Origin: an uncultured Pelagibacteraceae bacterium
GTDB lineage: Bacteria; Pseudomonadota; Alphaproteobacteria; Pelagibacterales; Pelagibacteraceae
Direction of reading: 5' to 3'
NCBI GenBank assembly: GCA_902561585.1
Contig: CACEQK010000001.1
Location: 1-64,000, forward strand
Length of the DNA: 64,000 nt
The translations under genes were made by a program, and so were the position numbers. The notes beneath the pieces are model-generated. The model saw only the letters and a program-made list of their open reading frames with translations, was not told the DNA's origin and ran no database searches. Below, piece after piece: positions 20,177 through 28,544 of the stretch; positions within the stretch are counted from its first letter, which is position 1; each line of letters starts with the position of its first letter.

Positions 20177-21622
20177 TTACGCCGCGACTACTGTTTTGTT
20201 TTTATTTTCTTTTACTTTTAAATATTTTTCAATTTGTGTGGCAGCATCACGACCGTCTCTGATCGCCCATACTACAAGCGAAGCTCCTCTAACAATATCA
20301 CCTGCAGCAAATACTCCATCCAAATTTGTTTGCATAGATTTCAAATCAATTTTTAAAGTACCCCATTGTGATACAACTAATTCTTTAGCGTTAAACAACA
20401 GAGGTAGATTTTCAGGGTCGAATCCTAAAGATTTAATCACAAGATCTGCTGGGATTTTATATTCTGATCCTTTATCAACTTCAGGTCTTCTCCTACCTGA
20501 TGAGTCTGGTTCACCCAATTTCATTTTATTTACCTCAACTGCTTCAACTTTATTTATCCCAATAAAACTTTTTGGACTTGTTAACCAAACAAATTCTACC
20601 CCTTCTTCAATCGCATTTCCTACTTCTCTTGCTGATCCAGGCATATTTTCTCGGTCTCGCCTGTATAAGCATTTTACTGATTTAGCTTTTTGTCTAATTG
20701 ATGTTCTCACACAATCCATTGCTGTATCACCTCCGCCAATTACAACAACGTTTTTTCCTTCTGCATTCAAAGTACCATCATCAAATAATTTTACTTTGTC
20801 GCCCAAACCTTTTCTATTAGATGCAGTTAAAAAGTCCATTGCTGGAAAAATATTTTGAAGATTATGACCAGGTATATCAATTTCTCTTGCTTTATAAACT
20901 CCAGTTGAAATTAAAATTGCATCGTGTTTTTCTTTAAGTTCATATAAAGTTTTATCTTTTCCAACCTCAAAATTTTGAACAAATTTAATGCCCGTTTCTT
21001 TAAGTAACTTTGTTCTTCTTTCAACAACAAATTTTTCTAATTTAAAGTTTGGTATACCATAAATTAAAAGACCACCTGGTCTATCGTATCTATCATAAAT
21101 TGTTACTTGATAGCCTGATTTTCTAAGTTCTTCAGCACAAGCCATTCCTGCAGGACCAGCACCTATTATTCCAACTGATTGTTTTAATTCTCCTTTAACT
21201 TTAAAAGGTTTAACCCAACCTTTATCCCATGCCGTATCTGTTATATATTTTTCAATTGAGCCTATTGTTACTGTACCGTGGCCTGATTGTTCGATAACAC
21301 AATTTCCCTCACATAGCCTATCTTGAGGACAAATTCTTCCACATACCTCTGGCATATTATTTGTGCTTTGAGATACTTCATAGGCTTCTTTAAGGCGACC
21401 CTCTGCAGTTAGCTTCAACCAATCTGGGATGTTATTACTTAGGGGGCAATGAATTTGACAAAAAGGAACTCCGCATTGAGAACACCTGCTTGATTGTTCT
21501 GTTGCTTTAGCGGTTATGTATTCATTATAGATTTCTTTAAAATCACCTTTTCTTTTAGAAGTACTTCTTTTTTGAGGTGTTTCTTGCTCAAGATCAACAA
21601 ATTTAAGCATTTTTTTAGTCAT
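20177..21622 (-). CDS. gltD: Glutamate synthase small subunit
   Basis: GltD oxidises NADPH and passes electrons through FAD and 4Fe-4S centres to GltB. N-terminal cysteines RCSQCGVPFCQIHCP and CGRICPQDRLCEGNC form the iron-sulfur region. The FAD site is GIIGAGPAGMACAEELR (residues about 150-166) and the NADPH site VVIGGGDTAMDCVR. At 481 residues it is typical of bacterial NADPH-GOGAT beta subunits. It is the first gene of gltD-gltB-SDR. A 17-base palindrome lies in the 164-base divergent gap to uppP and may control one or both directions. Confidence 0.97.
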   Translation of the reverse strand: MTKKMLKFVDLEQETPQKRSTSKRKGDFKEIYNEYITAKATEQSSRCSQCGVPFCQIHCPLSNNIPDWLKLTAEGRLKEAYEVSQSTNNMPEVCGRICPQDRLCEGNCVIEQSGHGTVTIGSIEKYITDTAWDKGWVKPFKVKGELKQSVGIIGAGPAGMACAEELRKSGYQVTIYDRYDRPGGLLIYGIPNFKLEKFVVERRTKLLKETGIKFVQNFEVGKDKTLYELKEKHDAILISTGVYKAREIDIPGHNLQNIFPAMDFLTASNRKGLGDKVKLFDDGTLNAEGKNVVVIGGGDTAMDCVRTSIRQKAKSVKCLYRRDRENMPGSAREVGNAIEEGVEFVWLTSPKSFIGINKVEAVEVNKMKLGEPDSSGRRRPEVDKGSEYKIPADLVIKSLGFDPENLPLLFNAKELVVSQWGTLKIDLKSMQTNLDGVFAAGDIVRGASLVVWAIRDGRDAATQIEKYLKVKENKNKTVVAA

Positions 21623-21722
21623 GAGAGGTTAATTAAGCTAATAATTTTGTGAATGATAGCATTTAAAGGTCAATATTAATTACTTATATGTTAAAAACCC
21701 TAACAAAACTAACCTCATTTGT

Positions 21723-21739
21723 TGCATACCTGATATGCA
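21723..21739. promoter_or_regulatory. Palindromic operator candidate between gltD and uppP
   Basis: TGCATA-CCTGA-TATGCA is a perfect six-base inverted repeat with a five-base spacer, located in the divergent intergenic region. Its size and symmetry fit a dimeric regulator such as a GntR- or Lrp-type protein. It overlaps a weak plus-strand -35-like TTGCAT. No regulator is identified. Confidence 0.35.
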
Positions 21740-21786
21740 GTCGATATTGCCAATAAAAAAACAACCTTTAATTTTAATTAATTAAT

Positions 21787-22545
21787 GTGATTGAAATTTT
21801 TATCTTATCATTAATTCAGGGTGTGACAGAATTTTTACCAGTGAGTTCCTCATCTCATCTAATCATAATTTCAGAATATCTTAATTTTCAAGATAAAGGT
21901 CTTTCCATAGATGTTAGTTTACACATAGGTTCATTCATTGCTGTGTTGTTTTATTTTAGAAAAGAAATTGTGAGTTTTTTAAATAATAAAATTCTTTTTT
22001 TTAAAGTATTAATCTCTTCTTTACCTGTAATGATAGCAGGATATTATCTGGTCGAGACAAATCTAATCGAAAAACTTAGAAATATTAAAATTATAGCTTT
22101 TACAACTATATCATTTGGTATTTTACTATTCATAAGTGACAAATCAAAATTAGAGAATAAAATAAACAAAAACTTCAATTACAAGTCAGCATTTTTTATT
22201 GGATTTTTTCAGATCTTATCCTTAGTGCCTGGTGTAAGTAGATCCGGCATAGCTATCACTGCGGCTAGGTTTTTAAACTTTAAAAGAGTTGATGCTGGTA
22301 AAATTTCATTTTTACTTTCAATACCAATTTTAGGTGCAGTTTCAATTTTTGGAATTAAAAATTTAGTTTTTTCAGATAATTTAAGTTTTACTTATTTGAA
22401 TTTATTATCAATTGTTATTTCTTTTTTCTTTTCATTAATAACAATTAAATTTTTCTTAAGGTATATAGGAAAATTTAATTTAAATGTTTTTGTTTTTTAT
22501 AGAATTTTTCTAGGCTTATTAATTTTAATTTTAGCTTACTCATAA
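21787..22545 (+). CDS. uppP: Undecaprenyl-diphosphate phosphatase
   Basis: UppP (BacA) dephosphorylates undecaprenyl pyrophosphate at the membrane, regenerating the lipid carrier for peptidoglycan and O-antigen. Diagnostic motifs are SLIQGVTEFLPVSSSSHLI near the N terminus and VPGVSRSGIAI in the second half, with about eight hydrophobic segments. At 252 residues it is near normal length. The start is GTG; an overlapping ATG one frame away leads straight into TGA. The lipid carrier links it functionally to the O-antigen ligase/polymerase downstream. Confidence 0.96.
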   Translation: MIEIFILSLIQGVTEFLPVSSSSHLIIISEYLNFQDKGLSIDVSLHIGSFIAVLFYFRKEIVSFLNNKILFFKVLISSLPVMIAGYYLVETNLIEKLRNIKIIAFTTISFGILLFISDKSKLENKINKNFNYKSAFFIGFFQILSLVPGVSRSGIAITAARFLNFKRVDAGKISFLLSIPILGAVSIFGIKNLVFSDNLSFTYLNLLSIVISFFFSLITIKFFLRYIGKFNLNVFVFYRIFLGLLILILAYS

Positions 22546-22676
22546 AACAAAAGTTAAAGATAAGAGTAAAACCAAAACTATGATAAAAAATAAAATCACT
22601 GATTTCTGCAAAGACAAATTAGATAATAATTTCATAAGTACACTTTATAATCATTTTTTAAAATTTCAATTGAATT

Positions 22677-22753
22677 TGGTGCGCCTGCTAGGATTTGAAC
22701 CCAGAACCTCCTGGTCCGTAGCCAAGCGCTCTATCCAGTTGAGCTACAGGCGC
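22677..22753 (-). tRNA. tRNA-Arg (anticodon ACG)
   Basis: The minus strand gives acceptor GCGCCTG pairing with CAGGCGC, D arm GCTCAACTGGATAGAGC, anticodon stem-loop CTTGGCTACGGACCAGG with anticodon ACG, and T arm CTGGGTTCAAATCCTAG. The discriminator is A and the CCA is encoded. A34 would be edited to inosine by TadA. It stands alone on the minus strand between two plus-strand genes. The ORF called over it is an artefact. Confidence 0.97.
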
Positions 22754-22815
22754 TTAAGTTTTTGTTTAATAATATTTAATATTAATGTCTTATTGTATAT
22801 AAATTTAAAACACTT

Positions 22816-24135
22816 ATGTTAAATAAATTAATATATAACAATAATCATTTACTCTCTAATTTATTAATATCTTTTTTTCCAATCAGCTTTATTTTAGGCA
22901 ATTTAGCTATCAATTTAAATATAATTTTAATTATTTTACTTTCTTTACTAATATTTTTTGACAAAAAAGAAGGATTAAACATTAATTTAATATTTTTTGA
23001 TAAAATAATAGTTATATTTTTTTTCTATATTATTTTTCTTGCAATAATTAAATACATTCAATTACCTGAAGGTGATCAAAGGTCTCAACTAATAATAAAA
23101 TCTTTTTCATACTTAAGATATTTATTTTTTTACTTTGCACTAAGATTTTTACTTAAAAATTATTTTAATTTAAAATTATTCTTTTTAACTTGTTCGGCAT
23201 GTGTAATTTTTGTATCTTTAGATATAATTTTTCAATATAGTTTTAATAAAGATATATTCGGTTTTGAAGCTGTTCCGAGAAGAATGTCTGGTCCATTTGG
23301 TAATGAATTAATTGCGGGTAGTTTTTTGAGCCGTTTTTCTCTTTTTGTATTTTTTTTATTTTTAAATTTTCAGAATTTTAAAGGAATGCAATTAAAAATT
23401 AAGATACCGCTTTTTTTTATTTTTTCTTTTATAATCAGTATTGGATTAGTACTTGCTGGCAACAGGATCCCTTTTCTAATTTTTATTGTAATGATATTTT
23501 TGTGCTTTACGCTTGCTAAAAACTTTAGACCTTATTTTTTTTCATTATTATTAATAATTTTATTCTCTATAGCTTCTTTTATGCATTATGATGATGGAAT
23601 TAGAAAACACTATGCAGCTTTTCAAACCAAAATTATAAGTTTATTACAACCCTTTTCAGAAGATAAAAAAATTGAACAAAAAGATTTTCAAAATCTAACT
23701 ACCGCTGAAAAAAAATATACTATTCATTATGATGGAGATATTTTTTTTACACCTAGCGTGCACGCAAAAGAATTCATATCAGGTTTTAAAACATGGAATG
23801 AAAATAAAATTTTAGGAGGTGGCCTTAAGTCATTCAGGTTTAATTGCCCTAAAATTTATGTTAACTGTAACAACCATCCTCATAATTATTATTTAGAAGT
23901 TTTGTCAGATCTTGGAATAGTAGGTTTTTTTATCATTATTACCCTCTTAACTTATCTATTTTATAAGACTTTTTTTTCCAAAAAAATTGTTATAATTCCT
24001 TTTTCTATAATCTTATTTGGTGAAGTATTCCCTCTAAAAACAACTGGCAGTTTTTTTTCAACATCTAACTCTGCATTTATTTTTCTATTTATTTCTTTAA
24101 TAATAAGTATGTTGAACAGAAAGAATTTGAAATAA
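22816..24135 (+). CDS. O-antigen ligase/polymerase (Wzy/WaaL-like) membrane protein
   Basis: This is a polytopic inner-membrane protein with about 11-12 hydrophobic segments and one large periplasmic loop (residues about 265-345), the layout of the Wzy_C/O-antigen ligase superfamily. Supporting motifs are GNRIPFLIFI before the loop and HPHNYYLEVLSDLGIVGF at its end. The HNxxLE-like segment is typical for these enzymes, which transfer or polymerise undecaprenyl-linked glycans. It follows uppP with tRNA-Arg intervening on the other strand. Whether it is a ligase or a polymerase cannot be decided. Confidence 0.85.
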   Translation: MLNKLIYNNNHLLSNLLISFFPISFILGNLAINLNIILIILLSLLIFFDKKEGLNINLIFFDKIIVIFFFYIIFLAIIKYIQLPEGDQRSQLIIKSFSYLRYLFFYFALRFLLKNYFNLKLFFLTCSACVIFVSLDIIFQYSFNKDIFGFEAVPRRMSGPFGNELIAGSFLSRFSLFVFFLFLNFQNFKGMQLKIKIPLFFIFSFIISIGLVLAGNRIPFLIFIVMIFLCFTLAKNFRPYFFSLLLIILFSIASFMHYDDGIRKHYAAFQTKIISLLQPFSEDKKIEQKDFQNLTTAEKKYTIHYDGDIFFTPSVHAKEFISGFKTWNENKILGGGLKSFRFNCPKIYVNCNNHPHNYYLEVLSDLGIVGFFIIITLLTYLFYKTFFSKKIVIIPFSIILFGEVFPLKTTGSFFSTSNSAFIFLFISLIISMLNRKNLK

Positions 24136-24160
24136 CTCTTTAAATATATATCCTTTTGAG

Positions 24161-25339
24161 ATGACAACAAAAAATATTGTAATTACTTCTGCAAAAAGAA
24201 CAGCGGTGGGATCTCTGGGTAAAACTTTAAAAAACATTCATAGTTCTGACCTCGGCGCTGCAGTAATTAAAAATCTCCTTAATTTTTCAAATTTTAACGG
24301 TGATGATGTTGATGAAGTTATCATGGGTCAAGTCTTGACTGGTAACACTGGTCAGAACCCTGCAAGACAAGCTTCCATAAAATCTGGGATACCAAAAGAA
24401 AAACCTGCTTATGTTGTAAATCAAGTTTGCGGTTCAGGTATAAGATCTATTGCTTCAGGTTTTCAAAGTATAAAGTCAGGAGAATCGAAAATTGTTATTG
24501 CAGGTGGACAAGAAAATATGTCACTTGCTCCACATGCTATACATCTAAGAGATGGCAAAAAATTAGGTGACACTGAAATAATTGATACCATGATTAAAGA
24601 TGGCCTCTGGGACGCTTTTCATGGATATCATATGGGCCTAACTGCAGAAAATGTTGCAGAAAAATTTCAAATAACTAGAGATGAACAAGATAAATTTGCT
24701 TTGAAGTCCCAGGAAAAAGCTTTAGAGGCTCAAAAAAGTAATAAATTTTATGATGAAATTATAAATTTCAAGATAAAATCAAAAAAAAATGAAATGGACT
24801 TCTGTAAGGATGAACATCCAAGAGAGGGTATTAATCTTGATGCTCTTTCGAGGTTAAAACCAGTATTTAAAAAAAATGGTACTGTAACTGCTGGCAATGC
24901 ATCAGGTATAAATGATGGAGCAGCTGCTGTAACATTAATGAATGATGAAGAAGCCGAAAAAAGAAAAATAAAAAAATTAGTTACAATAAAATCGTGGGCT
25001 AGCTGCGGTGTAGACCCAGCTTTAATGGGAACTGGTCCAATTCCTTCATCAAAAAAAGCTTTAGAGTTAGCAGGATGGAACATTAAAGACGTAGATTTGT
25101 TTGAAATTAATGAGGCTTTTGCTGCACAAAGTCTAGCTGTAATAAAAACGCTTTCTATTCCAGAAGAAAAGGTAAACGTAAATGGCGGCGCTATTGCTTT
25201 AGGTCATCCTATTGGTGCGTCAGGAACTCGAATATTAGTCACTCTTATACATGAAATGATCAAGCGTAATGCAAAAAAAGGATTAGCTACCCTTTGTATC
25301 GGTGGTGGTATGGGTATTGCAATGTGTATTGAAAGATAA
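24161..25339 (+). CDS. Acetyl-CoA C-acetyltransferase (thiolase)
   Basis: This thiolase II enzyme condenses or cleaves acetoacetyl-CoA. The nucleophilic Cys90 sits in NQVCGSGIRS, the second-site His in NEAFAAQSL and GGAIALGHPIGASGTR, and the base Cys in LCIGGGMG. At 392 residues it is the usual size of AtoB/PhaA. It is followed nine bases later by an HDAC-like gene, and an acetoacetyl-CoA synthetase faces it, suggesting acetoacetate or storage-type C4 metabolism. The direction in vivo, biosynthetic or degradative, is unknown. Confidence 0.95.
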   Translation: MTTKNIVITSAKRTAVGSLGKTLKNIHSSDLGAAVIKNLLNFSNFNGDDVDEVIMGQVLTGNTGQNPARQASIKSGIPKEKPAYVVNQVCGSGIRSIASGFQSIKSGESKIVIAGGQENMSLAPHAIHLRDGKKLGDTEIIDTMIKDGLWDAFHGYHMGLTAENVAEKFQITRDEQDKFALKSQEKALEAQKSNKFYDEIINFKIKSKKNEMDFCKDEHPREGINLDALSRLKPVFKKNGTVTAGNASGINDGAAAVTLMNDEEAEKRKIKKLVTIKSWASCGVDPALMGTGPIPSSKKALELAGWNIKDVDLFEINEAFAAQSLAVIKTLSIPEEKVNVNGGAIALGHPIGASGTRILVTLIHEMIKRNAKKGLATLCIGGGMGIAMCIER

Positions 25340-25348
25340 ATTTTTTCA

Positions 25349-26242
25349 ATGGAACTTCCTGTTGTAAATCATCCTGATTACGTTGCTAAAATTAACGATG
25401 ATAACAAATTTCCTATACAAAAGTTCAGCGCTCTAGCTGACCATTTAATCAAAAAAGGTGTTGTAAAAAAATTTTATATTCCGAAAGAATGTTCTACAGA
25501 GACAATGAGAACATCTCATTCACTGGAATATATAAATCATATTAGAAATAAGTCTTTAGATATAAAGCTTCAGAAAAAAATTGGCTTTCCAATTAATGAC
25601 AGTGTTGTGAGAAGATCATTTATTGCAACTGGCGGAACTGTTCTTGCAAGTAAGCTTGCTTTAGATTCAAAGCTTGCATGCAATACAGCAGGTGGTAGCC
25701 ATCATGCAACTTTTGAATTTGGAGCTGGATATTGTGTTTTTAATGATACTGCTGTTGCAGCTAATTATTTGAAAAATAAAGGATATGCCAAAAAAATCCT
25801 AATATTAGATTTAGATGTTCATCAAGGTAATGGAAATTCAGAGATATTCAAAAATGACAAAAATGTTCTTACATTTAGTATGCATTGTGCATCAAATTAT
25901 CCTGCTAAGAAATCAAAGAGTGATATTGATATTGAACTTAAAGATCAGATGGAAGATGAAGAATACTTAAATATTCTTCATAAAAATTTAAAAGATCTTA
26001 ACAAAAATAAATATGATTTCGTATTTTACATAGCAGGAGTGGATATTCATTTTGAGGATCGTTTAGGCAAACTTAAAATTACTGATGAAGGAATTAATAA
26101 AAGAGACCAAATAGTAATTGAAAATTTTTACTCAAAAAACACTCCTTTGTGTGGTGTTTTAGGTGGTGGTTATAATAAAAGTTTTGAAAAACTAATTGAA
26201 CTTCATTCAATGTTACACAAGAATTGTGCAAAGATTATTTAA
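25349..26242 (+). CDS. Histone-deacetylase-family hydrolase
   Basis: This zinc-dependent deacetylase/amidohydrolase belongs to the HDAC/AcuC/acetylpolyamine amidohydrolase superfamily. Key elements are GGSHHATFEFGAGYCVFND (tandem His and neighbouring residues), LDLDVHQGNG (zinc ligands Asp and His, and charge relay) and AGVDIHFEDRLG with the third zinc Asp. At 297 residues it is compact. It follows the thiolase closely. Bacterial relatives act on acetylated small molecules or on acetylated acyl-CoA synthetases (AcuC); the facing acetoacetyl-CoA synthetase makes the latter attractive, but this is inference. Confidence 0.88.
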   Translation: MELPVVNHPDYVAKINDDNKFPIQKFSALADHLIKKGVVKKFYIPKECSTETMRTSHSLEYINHIRNKSLDIKLQKKIGFPINDSVVRRSFIATGGTVLASKLALDSKLACNTAGGSHHATFEFGAGYCVFNDTAVAANYLKNKGYAKKILILDLDVHQGNGNSEIFKNDKNVLTFSMHCASNYPAKKSKSDIDIELKDQMEDEEYLNILHKNLKDLNKNKYDFVFYIAGVDIHFEDRLGKLKITDEGINKRDQIVIENFYSKNTPLCGVLGGGYNKSFEKLIELHSMLHKNCAKII

Positions 26243-26243
26243 A

Positions 26244-26288
26244 CTCAGTCCCAACTACCTAATCAGGAGTTCCAGGGGTTGGGACTAA
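26244..26288. terminator. Strong stem-loop between convergent genes
   Basis: AGTCCCAAC and GTTGGGACT form a perfect nine-base stem, extendable by two pairs past one mismatch (CTC/AAG side), around a 22-base loop that itself contains CCT-AATC-AGG. It sits between the convergent HDAC-like and acetoacetyl-CoA synthetase genes. There is no immediate T-tract on either strand, so it may act as an mRNA 3'-end barrier rather than a canonical terminator. Confidence 0.45.
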
Positions 26289-26343
26289 GCTTAACAAAAA
26301 ATAACTTTAACATTCAAGAAATTTAATATAAGAAAATGACGCG

Positions 26344-28275
26344 CTACGATTTTAGCTGTGACAAATTTTCAAAAAATTTTAAACTCTCTGGATTAGCGAT
26401 TGCCTCTTTATTATTAATATTTTCCCCATGAATTACTTTTCTAACTGCTAGTTCGACTATTTTACCACTTTTTGTCCTAGGAATTTCTGGTACTTTAATA
26501 ATTATCGAAGGAACATGTTTTGGTGAGCAGTTATTTCTTATTCTTGATTTAATTGATTTTATCTTTTCATCATCCAACTCTTCATTGTTTTTTGTAGTAA
26601 CAAATAAGACAATCCTTACGTCATCATTATAATCTTGACCAACAACTAGCCCTTCAGTTATGAAATCAATGTCTTCAACCTGTTGGTAAATTTCTGATGT
26701 TCCTATTCTTACGCCTCCAGGATTTAAAGTAGCATCAGATCTTCCTCTCATAATAAAACCATTATTTATAGTTCTCTCGATGAAATCACCATGATGCCAA
26801 ATATTCTCAAATCTATTGAAATAAGCCTTATGATATTTTTGGCCTTCATCATCACCCCAAAACTTTACAGGCATTGATGGAAAAGGTTTTTTAACTACTA
26901 GCTCCCCCTTTTCTCCATCTCTCACACTTTTTCCGTCATCGGTAAAAACATCCACGTCAATACCTAAGCTCTGGCCTTGAATTTCTCCCATGTATACATT
27001 CGAGTAAAGGTTTCCTAAAACTAAACAACCAACTAAATCTGTTCCACCAGCAATAGATGCGAGATGAACATCTTTTTTTATATTGTCGTATACATACTTG
27101 AAACTTTCCTCAGCTAAAGGAGAGCCTGTTGAGGTTATTATTTTTATTGAGCTTAGATCTAAGTTTTTACTATTATATTTTTCATTCTTTAAATGATCGA
27201 TATATTTAGCGCTTACTCCAAAAAGATTAATTTTCTTTTTTTGACAATACTCTAAAAGAACATCTATTTTTGGATAAACAGGTGCCCCATCGAATAAAAA
27301 TATAGACGAACCTGTTGCTAACCCTCCAACTAACCAATTCCACATCATCCAGCCAGTTGTAGTATAGTAAAATAATTTTTCATCATCTCTGACATCGCAA
27401 TGAAGCATGAATTCTTTATTATGCTCAATTAAAACATTTCCTGCTCCATGTGTTATACATTTAGGTTTTCCAGTAGTACCACTTGAATAAAGAATGTAGA
27501 TAGGGTGATTAAATTCAAATCTTTCAAAAGTTTCATCCATTTTTGCTTTTTCTAAAACTCGATCAAAGTTTATGTAATTTTGAAGATCCATCTCCTCTTT
27601 TTTATTATACGCAAACACTAAAGTTTTTTTAATTGATGGAATTTGTTTTAAAATATTGTCAATTTTATCAAGAATATTTATTTTTTTACCGTTATAAAAA
27701 TAGTGATCACTAGTAATTAAAATACTAGGTTCAATTTGTTTGAATCTATCTACAACACCCTGCGTTCCAAAATCTGGAGAACATGATGACCAAATAATTC
27801 CATTTTTTGCGCAAGCTAAGAAACTTATTATAGACTCTATTTTATTCGGTACATAAGCTGCAATACGGTCTCCTTTTTTTAAACCTATAGATTTTAAGTA
27901 GTTAGAAAATTTACAAACTTTATTGTAAAGTTGCTCCCAAGAAATCTCTTCTTCAAACCCTTTCTCAGATAAAAAACTTATTGCAAGTTCTGGTGTTTTT
28001 TTTTTTAAGATATTTTCTGCATAATTTAATTTAGAGTCTGAAAAAAATTTAGTTTTATTAAAAATTTTATTATAATTAATTGTTTCTTTACCTTTGTCTC
28101 CTATAATCTTCGAGTAATCCCAGAATTTTGACCAAAATTCTTTGGGGTGATCAATGGACCATTTCCACAAATTTTTAAAATTATAGTTAGATTTAAAATT
28201 TATAAATTTTGAAAAATTTTCAAGAAGAGATTCTTCTTTTCTTTTATCAGAAGGTTTCCACAAAAATTTTTTCAT
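26344..28275 (-). CDS. aacS: Acetoacetyl-CoA synthetase
   Basis: This ANL-superfamily ligase activates acetoacetate with ATP and CoA. The N-terminal ACAS_N region (LWKWSIDHPKEFWSKFWDY) is typical of acetoacetate and acetate ligases. The P-loop-like ILYSSGTTGKPKCITHGAG lies near residue 260, the adenylate motif is GWMMWNWLVGG, and the late catalytic Lys is in PRTKSGKIVELAVRK. At 643 residues it is full length. WWNWLVGGLA-type sequence and length favour acetoacetate over acetate. It converges on the thiolase-HDAC pair. An 19-base palindrome lies directly upstream of its ATG. Confidence 0.88.
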   Translation of the reverse strand: MKKFLWKPSDKRKEESLLENFSKFINFKSNYNFKNLWKWSIDHPKEFWSKFWDYSKIIGDKGKETINYNKIFNKTKFFSDSKLNYAENILKKKTPELAISFLSEKGFEEEISWEQLYNKVCKFSNYLKSIGLKKGDRIAAYVPNKIESIISFLACAKNGIIWSSCSPDFGTQGVVDRFKQIEPSILITSDHYFYNGKKINILDKIDNILKQIPSIKKTLVFAYNKKEEMDLQNYINFDRVLEKAKMDETFERFEFNHPIYILYSSGTTGKPKCITHGAGNVLIEHNKEFMLHCDVRDDEKLFYYTTTGWMMWNWLVGGLATGSSIFLFDGAPVYPKIDVLLEYCQKKKINLFGVSAKYIDHLKNEKYNSKNLDLSSIKIITSTGSPLAEESFKYVYDNIKKDVHLASIAGGTDLVGCLVLGNLYSNVYMGEIQGQSLGIDVDVFTDDGKSVRDGEKGELVVKKPFPSMPVKFWGDDEGQKYHKAYFNRFENIWHHGDFIERTINNGFIMRGRSDATLNPGGVRIGTSEIYQQVEDIDFITEGLVVGQDYNDDVRIVLFVTTKNNEELDDEKIKSIKSRIRNNCSPKHVPSIIIKVPEIPRTKSGKIVELAVRKVIHGENINNKEAIANPESLKFFENLSQLKS

Positions 28276-28294
28276 AAAAGCTAACTTAGCTTTT
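28276..28294. promoter_or_regulatory. Hairpin abutting the acetoacetyl-CoA synthetase start codon
   Basis: AAAAGCTAA-C-TTAGCTTTT is a perfect nine-base inverted repeat. On the minus strand it ends exactly where the synthetase ATG begins, so the mRNA leader could fold there. On the plus strand it is followed by ATTTTTTTA and resembles an intrinsic terminator, which could stop antisense transcription. The role is undecided. The remaining 28295-28544 gap holds only the PDH promoter candidate. Confidence 0.4.
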
Positions 28295-28455
28295 ATTTTT
28301 TTATCTTAATAGATATTTTTTTAGAATAATTTTCTGAACTAAAACTGCCCTATTAGTTTTAATCTCTCTTTTTTTAAATAAAAAATTTATTAACCAACGC
28401 ATGGCACATATGAATAAAATTAATTGACAGAAAAAAGCAGAAAATGTGACAAAAA

Positions 28456-28485
28456 TTGATCTTATCTGACCATTTGCGCTATTCT
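28456..28485 (+). promoter_or_regulatory. Candidate promoter for the PDH operon
   Basis: TTGATC, 18 bases, TATTCT lie about 60 bases upstream of the aceE-like ATG. A second -35-like TTGACA at 28424 has no good partner. This is a motif match only. Confidence 0.35.
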
Positions 28486-28544
28486 TTAATGTTTATTAAT
28501 TATTTATTTTTTAATATGTTGCTCCCAGTTTATAATAGCTAATT

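Noticed and set aside
20196-20858. 220-aa plus-strand ORF
   Set aside because: It lies fully antisense to gltD, which has complete family motifs. It has low-complexity Ser/Pro/Thr composition typical of a shadow frame.
22580-22822. 80-aa plus-strand ORF
   Set aside because: It runs across tRNA-Arg on the opposite strand and has no ribosome site or family signal.
28402-28420. Sigma54-like TGGCAC upstream of the PDH genes
   Set aside because: The matching -12 TTGCA element is missing at the required spacing.
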